Source: Euprymna scolopes
Taxonomy: Eukaryota; Mollusca; Cephalopoda; Sepiida; Sepiolidae
Reading direction: 5' to 3'
Assembly: GCA_024364805.1 (NCBI GenBank)
Contig: CM044490.1
Span: 89,051,448-89,092,193, forward strand
Length of the DNA stretch: 40,746 bases
Position numbers and translations under genes: made by a program. The first letter of the stretch is position 1, and each line of letters begins with the position of its first letter. Positions 1 to 9,157 of this stretch are shown here, piece by piece. Below the pieces are notes generated by a model that saw nothing but the letters and a program-made list of their open reading frames with translations, was not told the origin of the DNA and ran no database searches.

Positions 1-600
1 ATATATGCTTCATACCTTTTTTTCTTGAAGAGTTCTTCTGAATCTTTCTGCTGCTCTGTGACAAACCATGAAGCGATCATCACCATCGAATTAAGACGTT
101 CTTATTTGTGAAACCATGAAACAACTCTTTATATTTTTATAATATAAATTTATTATAGTTGTCTCAAATGGTTTTCACAGGATCCGCAGTTCGTCTACAT
201 CTTCTATTCTTACAGCCCGCTCCTGTCCACCCCTGTCTAGACGTCTGTCCACTTTGGTGGTCAATTCTCAACTCTCTGAATCTCTCCAAAACTAACTACA
301 TCACGTGTTCTCTTACGTCACCTAATTACGTGTCTCAGACCAACCTAATGTCCACAACTAGTTATTTGTTTATTCAAAAACCCAAAATAATGTTTACATC
401 TATTTTCTATTTTCACATTCCTTTTGCGATTCACAATAACTGATCCAGCGACCATCCGTCGCTCAAATCAATTAATAATAATGCAATAACAATAATAATA
501 ATGTTTTGACCCTTGACCCCGCTTGTCACAGTTAACAGATACTACACTATGATCACAGCCTAAAGGGTCATAACATTACACATACATTTATATATTAGTA
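1..600. other. No gene recognised
   Basis: AT-rich DNA with short TAA/TAT runs near 470-500. A 94-codon open frame at 159-443 matches nothing I know and has no coding-like features. I see no splice-bounded exon and no repeat boundary here. Confidence 0.5.
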
Positions 601-649
601 AATGTTTAGACCAGAAATTGTCTGAGTAATTTAGTAGAGACCGCAGAGG

Positions 650-960
650 TCAAATTTTTTTTAACTTTGACATCTATTATGACCCCTTAACATTTATTCT
701 TTTGGGCTCAAATCAAGTTATTAAATTATATCCATGTCCAAGGAACCTATATCTAAAATTTCGAGTGTTTATACACAAAATTGGCGGAAGAGTTTGGTAG
801 AGTTTTCAAACATCAAATCGTTGAACTTTGACCCCCCTTAACAGCCAAATTTCTGGCCGAAAACGGATTACAAAGATTTTCCCAAATCTCAGTACTCTGT
901 ATATCAAATTTCGAGTCTGTAGACTTAAAATTGATAGTTATTGCGTAGAGAAATGTACAC
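650..960 (+). repeat. Dispersed repeat R1, copy 1
   Basis: About 310 bp that recurs almost base for base at 2118-2412 and, inverted and shortened, at 2548-2760. Shared landmarks are GGGCTCAAATCAAGTTATTA, TTGGCGGA(A/G)GAGTTTGGTAGAG, AACAGCCAAATTTCTGGCCG and TTATTGCGTAG. It ends in a TATATA run at 965-990. No coding frame is kept, and the class of element is unknown. Confidence 0.8.
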
Positions 961-963
961 AGT

Positions 964-994
<31 letters not shown>

Positions 995-1205
995 TAGCTA
1001 GACGCCTGGCATTGCCCGGTTGTATAATACGCTTAAACACGATATTTTAATTTTATGTAGATTGCCTACGTATTATAATAGAATCGAACCTCTATTAATT
1101 GTTATAATTGGACAAATAAAAAAAAAAAAAAAATAATAATAATGTTTTTCATCAAATTCCGCCTATTTGTTTACAACATCACGTCAGCTGATATTTGGGC
1201 TTGGC

Positions 1206-1367
1206 GATCTTAAAAATAGCCTTTCTTCTCTTATAGATAAAAAAAAAAGAATTTTTACAGGTGAATATTTTATGTTACATCGGCCAAGATTACACCGGTG
1301 TAACGTAAAATATTCCCTTGCAAAAATTCTTTCTTATCTATAAGAGAAGAAAACGACTTTTAAGATC
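1206..1367. repeat. 162-bp foldback (near-perfect palindrome)
   Basis: The two ends, starting GATCTTAAAAATAG and ending TTTTAAGATC, are inverted copies of each other over about 75 bp. The arms share CTTCTCTTATAGATAA, AGAATTTTT and AATATTTTA(T/C)GTTACA, and are separated by about 10 nt (CCAAGATTAC). This is typical of a foldback or MITE-type non-autonomous DNA element. I see no coding capacity. A transcript through it would form a long hairpin. Confidence 0.8.
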
Positions 1368-1369
1368 AA

Positions 1370-1550
1370 ATTTTTTTCGATTTTCGATACTTATCGGATG
1401 AATTTCTGTACAAAACATATCTAAGAACACTGCCAGACATATAAATTACCTTTGTGTGAAATTTGTAAAAGATAGGCTCAGTCGTTTCGGAACTTATGAG
1501 GAAGGAACACACACACAAAGTGACTTTTATATAATAACAGGGATACAACA
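1370..1550. repeat. Fragment of repeat R2 (see 37287-37790)
   Basis: The segment around TCTAAGAACACTGCCAGACAT matches one end of the longer repeat at 37287-37790 (opposite strand) and the right edge of the window at 40705-40746. It is followed by TCGTTTCGGAAC, a short CA run and ATAATAACAGGGAT, the counterpart of the GT-rich edge at 37141-37260. It is therefore a truncated third copy. Confidence 0.6.
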
Positions 1551-1559
1551 GTTTAAAAT

Positions 1560-1685
1560 AAATATGAATTAGTGTTTCGTGTTCACACAATCATCAGCGT
1601 AGGAAATGATAATTACTACCAGAAGAAAGACTCGAGCCCACTCACAAAGTTATCTTTGATTAGGCTACCTATTTAATACCTCCGC
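1560..1685 (-). mobile_element. tRNA-derived SINE with hammerhead-like core
   Basis: Read on the minus strand, an A-box-like TAGCGGAGGTA near 1675 is followed by a B-box-like GGCTCGAGTC (1638-1629). After 32 nt comes CTGATGA (1597-1591), then a short GTGT/ACAC helix, then GAAAC (1578-1574). The order and the 32-nt spacing equal those of the element at 15003-15148. Stem I does not pair well, so this copy is probably an inactive relative. It ends in an A/T-rich tail (TTCATATTTATTTTAAA). Confidence 0.55.
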
Positions 1686-1864
1686 TACCTTGAATTATCA
1701 ATAAAAAATAGAAATAGAATTACGTTCTATATAATGTCAGGCCAGCAGACAAATATAAAAGGCATGTTATAATCGTGTTCAACAGCAGACGCCGCAACAT
1801 TGCATTACGTTAAGATTGGCAGTTATTATAAGTCTCTTAATGGAGGTTTATAAGAATATGTTTT

Positions 1865-1975
1865 AAATAAATATTAATTATTTTTACTTACAGATACTAG
1901 TGTCTCATGCTTAAACGGTCATCAGTGTAGCAAATGATAATTTCTGCCCAAAAGTTATATTTGACTCTGCAGCCC
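1865..1975 (-). mobile_element. Second decayed copy of the 1.6-kb SINE
   Basis: Minus strand. TATCATTT(G/C)CTAC(A/G)CTGATGA is shared with the element at 1560-1685, and the next 40 nt align too. GAAAC has become GAGAC. The following CACTAGTATC still resembles a stem III plus cleavage site, and CTACA before CTGATGA can pair with TGTA after it. The tRNA-like head is cut off by a GT/AT microsatellite at 1977-2040. Confidence 0.5.
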
Positions 1976-1976
1976 G

Positions 1977-2040
<64 letters not shown>
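1977..2040. repeat. (GT)n-(AT)n microsatellite
   Basis: About 12 GT units run straight into about 20 AT units. It abuts the CGTTGCTCGGGTGTTTGG motif that opens the next repeat copy. Confidence 0.95.
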
Positions 2041-2042
<2 letters not shown>

Positions 2043-2420
2043 TAGCATTTCAGCCCAGCGTTGCTCGGGTGTTTGGAGGTGTATGTTGAGTAAAAAAAAA
2101 AAATAAAAAAAAGCGGTCAATTTTTTAAACTTTGACACCTATTATGACCCCTAACATTTATTGTTTTGGGCTCAAATCAAGTTATTAAGTTAGATCCATG
2201 CCCAAGTTACCTATATCTAAAATTTCAAGTGTTTAGACCCAAAATTGGCGGAGGAGTTTGGTAGAGTTCTCAAAAGTCAAATCTTTGGACTTTGACCCCT
2301 TAACAGCCAAATTTCTGGCCGAAAAACTGATCACACAGATTTTCCCAAATCTCAGTACTCTGTATATCAAATTACGATTGACAGTGTTATTGCGTAGGGA
2401 AAATGTACACACACAGATAC
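2041..2420 (+). repeat. Dispersed repeat R1, copy 2, with CGTTGCYCGGGTGTTT leader
   Basis: It begins CAGCGTTGCTCGGGTGTTTG, the same leader as the repeats at 25987 and 31570, then an A-run, then the R1 body (2118-2412). The leader can form a small GC hairpin. It ends in CACACAGATACACAGACACG, which starts the symmetrical centre of the inverted arrangement that follows. Confidence 0.75.
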
Positions 2421-3242
2421 ACAGACACGTTCCTTTTTATATATCTATATATCTATAAAAGTGAACGTGTCTGTGTATATAGATATATATCTATAAAAGC
2501 GAACGTGTCTGTGTATCTGTGTGTCTGTGTATGTGTCTGTGTGTCTGTGTGTGTGTACAATTCCCTACGCAATAACTCTCTCAATTTTAAGTCTACAGAC
2601 TCAAAATTTAATCTATTGAAAACTTTACCAAACTCCTCCGTCAATTTTAGCTCTAAACACTTGAAATTTTATACGTAGTTTACTTGGATATGGATCAAAC
2701 TGTTTTAATTTGATTTGAGCCCAAATAAAATATGTTAAAGAGTCAAAATTGGGGTCAATTTTAAAAAAATTTTTTTTTTAAAATTGACCCTCGCAGTCTC
2801 TACCAAATTTGTAAGCCAATTTTGGTCTAAACATTTGAAATTTTACATACAATGTATTCAGACATAAGGCAAGCTTTTTAGTCGATTTTTGGCCGATAAT
2901 TTGGCTTCCAAGGGAGTAAAGTTCAAAAGATTTTAGCTTTGCAGTTTCTAGCAAATTATTCAGCCAATTTCGGGTCAAATATTTCAAATTTTACATAAAG
3001 GGTATTCACACATACAGCAAGTTTCTTAATCAGTTTTGGGCAGAAATTTGGCTGCCAAGAGGTCAAAGTTACAAAATTGACCGTTGCAGACTCTACCAAA
3101 CTCCTCCGCCAATTTTGTGTCTAAACACTTGAAATTTTAGATGTATATTACCTGGACATGTGTAAAACATTTTAATATATACATATAGACCTAAAGTTAT
3201 GGACAGTACATAGGGTCCAAGCAAAGCCAGCCTGAACTGCTA

Positions 3243-3245
<3 letters not shown>
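2420..3245. repeat. Inverted R1 copy grading into about 147-bp degenerate tandem units
   Basis: The centre, about 2420-2555, is rich in GTGTCTGTGT and ATATCTATA. From 2555 the R1 body returns inverted (CCCTACGCAATAACT, CCAAACTCCTCCGTCAATTT, GATTTGAGCCCAAAT). Then three diverged units repeat the pattern TCTACCAAA...GCCAATTT...AAACA(C/T)TTGAAATTTTA, starting near 2797, 2945 and 3090, spaced 145-148 bp apart. An AT run at 3243-3274 closes the block. Confidence 0.75.
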
Positions 3246-3279
<34 letters not shown>

Positions 3280-3410
3280 AAAGAGTGTAGCCATCAACAA
3301 TTGTGGGTTTTTTTTAAAGGTTTTCATCATATTTTTATTTTAAAATATTTTTATAACGTGTTTCGAGCTTAGGGTGTGCTCTCTTCAGATATTTTCGTAA
3401 AAAGTTTTTC
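3280..3410 (-). repeat. Repeat end with hammerhead-like CTGAAGA-stem-GAAAC
   Basis: Minus strand: CTGAAGA (3388-3382), GAGC (3381-3378), a 9-nt loop, GCTC (3368-3365), then GAAAC (3364-3360). This is the hammerhead layout with one core change (CUGAAGA for CUGAUGA) and no clear cleavage site. Such blocks are common near the ends of Penelope-like and related retroelements; here only the end is visible. Confidence 0.4.
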
Positions 3411-4610
3411 TTTAAAATGGGAGTTTGTAGATATGCCTCCGCTGATATTAAATATGTTTTTCATAGTGATGCGATGCGTGTGTTCAGTGTTCAGACGTTC
3501 TGTCTCCAACTTTAAGTGTTCACAGTGACCGGTGAAAGTTAGTTTCAAAGAGTGTTACATGGGGAAAGAAAGTCTTTAAAAAGAACCCTAAAAAAGCCAT
3601 AAAAACCTTCACCATATGGACTAAAAAACACTCTTAGGATTTAGCAAAATTTTTACTTTCAAAAGTATTAAATGAAACTACAAGTAAGTCATAGATCTTA
3701 CTTGATGACAAAAAGTGAAGCGGAGGGAATAGGGTGAATAAAAAAGTGATTTCACGTGAATGGACAGTCTGATGAAGGGTAAAATATCCAATGACGGTAA
3801 AATCTAAAGATGCAGAATCCAAGAAAGTTAGTTAAATTTTCATTCGCACAAGTAAAATCCAAGCGAGTCGCGTAATTGGAAGATGATCCAAAGTAATTCA
3901 AAAGGCAGAAATCCGTGGCATAATTCACACATTTTCCTTAATTCAGCCTTGCCTCGACAGTTGAGCTGTATATTTCTTCCATTCCTTTCTTTTTGCGTAC
4001 ATTTTATCTTTCTTTTAATCATATATTGGAATTCTTTCCCTTTTCCTTGTACCTATTTGGCCAAAGTAGTAAAGAATTACTCCCCTTGCATTATACTTTT
4101 GTATCGTCCTAACACCAGCCAACCCAGAAATCGCATTGTGTGTGCGTGACTTGGAACTGAAAATGAGGCTCGTACTCAGATTTCCATGTGCCATTCATTT
4201 CAGAAGATGGAGAGGAGGAAGAAATAGAAAACGACAAAAACAAAGAACTCATAAATATATTCATATTTTATCAAATGGAAAATTATGTATTCATTGAATA
4301 AAAGTCTACCTTGAAATATCGAGGTCTTCAAATTATATAGTGTGAAGGACTAGTAAAATAAATGTACACTCCCAACCAGATTTTAACTCGTCGACTGTCA
4401 AATATAACACGTTTAAAAACGTTGGTGCACAGCCTGGTTCCGCGCATTCTTCCGGCCAGAAAGAAAAATAGTTATAAAGTTACTTTCTAAACAATAAAAT
4501 GTTTCTGCACTCAAAATAATAAAATGGAAAGTTAACTCTTTTTCAAGCCTACAGGTGGATATAAAAAAAAAAAAAAACTGAGCTTTTTTGTAAACCCCTG
4601 AGAGAGAAAT

Positions 4611-4659
<49 letters not shown>

Positions 4660-5000
4660 GAGAAAAACACAAAATTGGTAGAGAGAAAAAGCCATCCTCA
4701 CTGTAAAAAAAAAAAAAAGCCGAATACATTCTCTATCATCGACCTTATTCCCAAAACCCAGAAGGAAGAAATCATTTAAAAAAGTACAGTTATAAACATT
4801 TCTCTTTAATTCCATTTTTTTCCTTCCATTTTCTCGATGAGCAATTCAATTTGAACATTCTCCAACGAAGCTAATATTTTGTCATGCATAAAGTTTACTT
4901 CAAACTTTGAATGCATTTCTCTGTTTTGCATTTCTGAACATGATAATTGACCGATTGTGTGTTTTGATATTAAATTTTAAGGTGCCATACATACCTTGAA
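3411..5000. other. No gene recognised
   Basis: I see no exon, RNA gene or known transposon in this stretch. An 88-codon open frame at 3883-4149 is hydrophobic by chance composition and matches nothing I know. Short A-runs (4563-4577, 4706-4719) and a (GA)n tract interrupt it. Confidence 0.45.
4611..4660. repeat. (GA)n microsatellite
   Basis: Almost pure GA dinucleotides for 50 bp with one AAAG interruption. Three overlapping poly-Ser/Leu frames on the minus strand are artefacts of this tract. Confidence 0.95.
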
Positions 5001-5010
5001 AACGGAGCTA

Positions 5011-5400
5011 CTAAACCCAACATAGTGATATTGGATAAGGAGAAAGAAGCAACCTTAGTAGAAGTTAGTGTCTCCCAATGATGCTGGGTTAAACAGAGCA
5101 GAGAGGGAAAAGATAACAAAATACCAACGTCTTACGTATGACATGAAAAGAAACTGGAATCTTAGGAAGATCTCTATCATTCTAGTTATTATAGGAGCAA
5201 CTGGACCCATTAAAAAGAATTTCAAAAGCTACTTGGTAAATATACCCTGTGAACCAAGTGCGAGAGATATTTAAACAATTGCACTTAAAGGAACGGTTAG
5301 AATCTTAAAAAGCTCTCTCAGTTGGAATATATGGGATTGCAGGTGACTGTCTGGCATTTGGTAGGATGCCCCATCCTCAGCTTAAACAAACTGATAAGAA
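5011..5400 (+). mobile_element. LINE 3' fragment (R2/NeSL-like C-terminal region)
   Basis: The plus strand reads NIVILDKEKKEATLVEV, then, one frame over, SPNDAGLNRAEREKITKYQ and LTYDMKRNWNLRKISIILV, then GTVRILKSSLS. This pattern (..DxxxKEAxLxxVxxPxD..EKxxKYxxLxxExKRxW..GTxRIL) is the C-terminal end of a family of invertebrate non-LTR retrotransposons. There is a frameshift near 5068 and a TAA near 5272. The tail TCTGGCATTTGGTAGGATGC recurs at 34788-34805. It is a dead 5'-truncated copy; the clade is tentative. Confidence 0.65.
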
Positions 5401-6215
5401 AATTGGGGTAAAAAAAAAAAGTCGGGGAAAAACAGTGGTAAGTGATAAGGTCAGAGCTACTCGATTTATTGGCAAGGGTTGTGAATTTAGTGGCCTTCAC
5501 AGCTTGCTACTTAATCTTCATTTGGGTCTGGTAGCTTGGGTTCAAAAACAAAATCCCCACAGTCGGCTTGAAGCGATGTAGTAAAAATAGTCAACAAAGG
5601 TCATCTTTGTTTTTGGAAAGGTTCAGCTGTGAACGTAACAGCTGAAAATGTCTTATTTAAACAAAAAAATAACGATCGGGTTTTAACAAAGGCAATAATC
5701 ATAAAATTCATCTTCTGTTTTAAGCATAGAAACCGAATCATTTTAGGGGAAGAAAGTGACGGTGATCATCCATAATTTTCATTGTAACATTTCCAATTGT
5801 TGCAGCCTTTCTTAACAATTCTGCTATAATCACCAATATACTACTCTGATGGTTATAAATGGTATATGAATGAGCCTGTAGAGGACTAGGATATATATTA
5901 TCCTAATCCTGTTACAAAAGAAAATAATGAAACGAATGGAATTGAAGGAAACAAAGACTCAATTGATGGATAATATAAACGTGTCGTTTATTTATTGTTG
6001 AAAGAATGAATGTTTTAGATATAACATGTATTCGTGTCCGCGCGGGTGTAACCATCGTTTGTTGCAGGATTGTAGTATAGAAGGAAAAAGGAAATGTGTG
6101 TTCATCTCACGTTCAGGTCACTATCGTTTGTTCGCGCATAGGAAGAGAAGTGAGTAATGTAGCAGAACGAGAAATGGCCGTCTGGCACGTAGAAAGAGAA
6201 AGAGAGAAAGTGAGA
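5401..6215. other. No gene recognised
   Basis: Mixed-composition DNA without a recognisable exon or element. A 71-codon frame at 5366-5581 is an extension of the LINE tail. Around 6030-6180 the DNA becomes richer in CG (TCCGCGCGGGTG), which is unusual for this window. Confidence 0.4.
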
Positions 6216-6690
6216 AAGTCAATCCAGTTCATGGAGAGAGAAAGCATATAAAGTGTACGTATGGTCTGTTAGCTTTTTGTCGCATATAGTAGCAAGTGGT
6301 GTGAGGCACGTGCATGCGCGCGCATGCTGAAAAGGCATGCTGTCGGTCCGTAGACCGTACAGCTCGAAAGCTGGTCCTAAAAGGAAGAAGCCGCTTATTG
6401 CTCTTTCTTTTATAGGTGTTTCCGGTGGTCTTTTGTGCATGTGTGGATTTCCTTTGAAAGGGGAAGTGACGTTGTCCATGCGTGCGTGTATGTGAGTACA
6501 TGTGTGTACGTGAGCGTGTGTGTATATACACGTGAATATGAGTGTATGGACGCGAACGTGAATATATGTGCGGACGTAGGTGCGTATGTTTGTGTGCGTG
6601 TATGTATATGACAAGTAATATAGCTTGAAATGTGAATGCATATTTTTGTGTGAGACTAGAAAAGGCTCGCGCAAGCCGGAATCTCGGCAA
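6216..6690. repeat. GT/GTAC-rich simple sequence with a Z-type palindrome
   Basis: 6475-6610 is a degenerate alternating purine-pyrimidine tract (GTGTGTACGTGAGCGTG and similar), which produces two overlapping His/Tyr/Thr-rich minus frames of about 150 codons. They are translations of simple sequence, not genes. At 6312-6327 lies the perfect 16-bp palindrome GCATGCGCGCGCATGC. Confidence 0.7.
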
Positions 6691-6769
6691 GTTCTAACAA
6701 GATCTATGGTTCTAGAAACACTTTGATCTATGAAGAGACCACCATAGGAATGAACATTTGTAATCTTGC

Positions 6770-6985
6770 ATATTGATCGAGGAGGAGGTACTTCGTATTC
6801 CTCTACAAAAACATCATCAAATTTGGATTGCCGAACATTCTGTTTATTTTTGGAAGAAGTGGCTTCTTGGTATCCACCAGAAAAAACTTCATTAAATCTA
6901 GATTTCCAAAGTTTGCGTTCATTTAATAAAGGGGCTTCTTGATATTTGCCTTAAAACTCTTCATCAATTCTGGATTTCAGAACAT
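6770..6985 (-). repeat. Coding-like tandem repeat, three units of about 75 bp
   Basis: On the minus strand three units follow each other, starting AAATCCAGAATTGATGAAG, AAATCTAGATTTAATGAAG and AATCCAAATTTGATGATG, spaced 72-76 bp. The last two are open and keep a shared pattern (S-[RK]-F-[ND]-[ED]-VF, later a Y before EA or EV). It lies directly past the protease-like part of the Gypsy fossil. Whether it belongs to that element or is separate I cannot tell. Confidence 0.45.
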
Positions 6986-6990
6986 TTTTT

Positions 6991-8665
6991 TTAATTTTCA
7001 TTTAAATTTCCTTTACAAATTGACCTTAACATTGGAACTAGTTTTGTATTCTGCTGGAATGCTTGATCATCGTTTGTCTGTACCTGACGACTTTTTGTAA
7101 CTGTAGCTACTAATTCTACAGCTATGTTTAGAGTCACTAACTCTAACTCCTGTGATGTCTGTAGCCATATCATTATTGGCTCTATTGAATTTATAACATG
7201 GAATGCTGCTTCAACAAATCTGTTGTGGAACCTTACTCCTAGCCACCAGGTTCCTTCTTGATCAATTGTTGTTCCGCCGAAAGCAATTAACCATATTGCT
7301 ATCGTTTTGAGTTTTTTTTTATATACTTCTTTGGGCAAAAGTTTGCTCATAGCATATCTATCGACCTTAATATTGGCGTCTATCTGCATTTGTCTGTTGC
7401 CAATTTTAAACTTTAAGGCATATGTTTCTCTAATAGTTGATGTTAACTGCTAAACTGTGTGGAAATGTATATGTTCACTCGAACCAGTAGCATTACTTTC
7501 ATTTTGTGTTACTGTGTTAATTCTCCTATTTTTGTGCCACTGTGATTCTGTCATTCTGTTATTTGCTTTTTTTTTTAATCTCCCATCTTGGAGTAGCAAC
7601 CATTAACAAAATGTCCCTTTTGTTGCATGATTCTACATTTGCTAGGCACTCTTCTCGAAGATGTCTTTTGTCACAATATCCACACTGTGTTGGCTTTTTA
7701 TTATTATTAGCCTGGATTACATGTGTACTGCTCTCTTTGACAGGGGTGTGTATAGCTTCAACTTACTTGCAAGTTGCCTCCTCTCTCTACTAGTGTTTTT
7801 ACTATAGTTAGATCGTTACCCTTACCTTCCTTAATTAAGAATTTCTGCGCTGACTTTAGATAAATGATGAATATGAAGAGATCGACAATAAGAGTGTCTC
7901 TCTCCATCATTTCGTAATATTCACACTGTTTGGCTATTTGGTGAAGCTGTTGGGGACAGGACGGTCTGCTGCGTGATAGACGACCCCATCCCCGTGTGTG
8001 TGTAATGGTGGATGTATTTAATAATAGAGGAATTGAAAAGATGAAAGGCCGCATAATGAAGACGAAAATATACCGTTATATACCAGCGAAACAAATGCAA
8101 TTTATTTGCATAAATATACAGGAAAGAGTGATAGAATAAGAGTTCATTGAAAGATGAGTAACGTTACTTGTGGTTGACTGGCTAGTCAGGATGCGGCGGT
8201 GGCTCATGGCCCCACCGGAGCGGTGTTTGTCACATCTTGACTGGTTGAGCGTTCAGCAGAAAAGAGGGTGAAATATGAGAAACAGGAAGTGATGTAGCTA
8301 GGTCGCTCTTCTGAGTTAAAGGGCGACAATCGAGTAAGGCTGAGAGTTTTCAACTCCCACAAGCCGTTTCAAGAACAAGTGTGCCGATTCATCTGAATTT
8401 TGCTTGGACTGCAGCAGTTTGTCTCTTGTCACCCGAAAATTCAACCAAGGGTTCACATACTTTCTAAAGTATGTACGCTTCGACGGACCTTTTTTCTTTA
8501 TGTTGAAAAATAAATGTGTCACTTATTTTTTGTCCCTCGACACCAGCCCATAATAAAAGATATCTAAGCTTGATGCCGATGTCAATGTCATGCCTGGGAC
8601 CATCAAAACAGATCCTTGTCGAATAAATTTGTCCGTTGATTTGGCAATGTTTGGGCTGGAACAAT
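6991..8665 (-). mobile_element. Ty3/Gypsy LTR retrotransposon fossil: gag and protease region
   Basis: Capsid-like blocks (WAGVEGQKISDTF, VNFRVTRDKLLQSKQN-like text, ending SDESAHLFLKRL) lie at about 8310-8660. A later gag part is at about 7760-7920. A zinc-knuckle-like C-x2-C-x3-H-x4-C (CGYCDKRHLREEC) lies near 7640-7690. A retropepsin-region segment (LIAFGGTTIDQEGTWWLGV, LVTLNIAVELVATVTKS) lies at 6991-7389. This order and wording fit a Mag-like Ty3/Gypsy element. It is broken in several places, has lost most of pol, and is an old fossil. Confidence 0.7.
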
Positions 8666-8865
8666 CTATTGTTAGTGAAGGAACCTTGAGATTAAGCGGC
8701 CATGCTAAATCTTATTATATCTTATGGTATAGAGGTCATTATCTTACCTTATTGCTTAGTGGCTATGTACATGTTTTTTTAGTTCTCATGAAGAAAAAAA
8801 AAAATATCATGGCTAAGCCATTATTCCAATTCGTTAACTTTTTGGTATAATTCTGTCCTTATATT

Positions 8866-9067
8866 CCCACTTCTGACACCATGTTAAGTTATGGAGTTCA
8901 TCGGATAGAATGGATCCGATAATGAATGGATAAAATGAGAGCTAGATAAGCATATGCTTTATTTATAAAACGCCATTACAAGAAAATCAATAATAACTAA
9001 GGGTAATAACTCTTTTTAACTTCAGAGTTATAACAAGGGGACGTAACTACCAGAACACATGTTAACA
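8866..9067 (-). mobile_element. LTR and primer-binding site of the Gypsy fossil
   Basis: On the minus strand TGGTGTCAGAAGTGGG (8881-8866) starts directly after a segment ending in AACTTAACA. This is the usual layout of a primer-binding site next to a 5' LTR in Mag-like Ty3/Gypsy elements. The LTR would run 9067-8882, opening TGTTAAC and closing TTAACA, about 186 bp. No second LTR is visible in the window, so only the 5' part of the element remains. Confidence 0.6.
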
Positions 9068-9157
9068 GTGATACCTCAATAAAGTTGTTTTAAATGTTAG
9101 AATGATACTTTGTCAACCAATTCTACAATGTATCTCAAAAGAAATGCAACAAATCGT

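Noticed and set aside
6219-6690. Two overlapping minus frames of about 150 codons
   Set aside because: Mostly translations of a GTGTACGT tract; no family resemblance and open in two frames.
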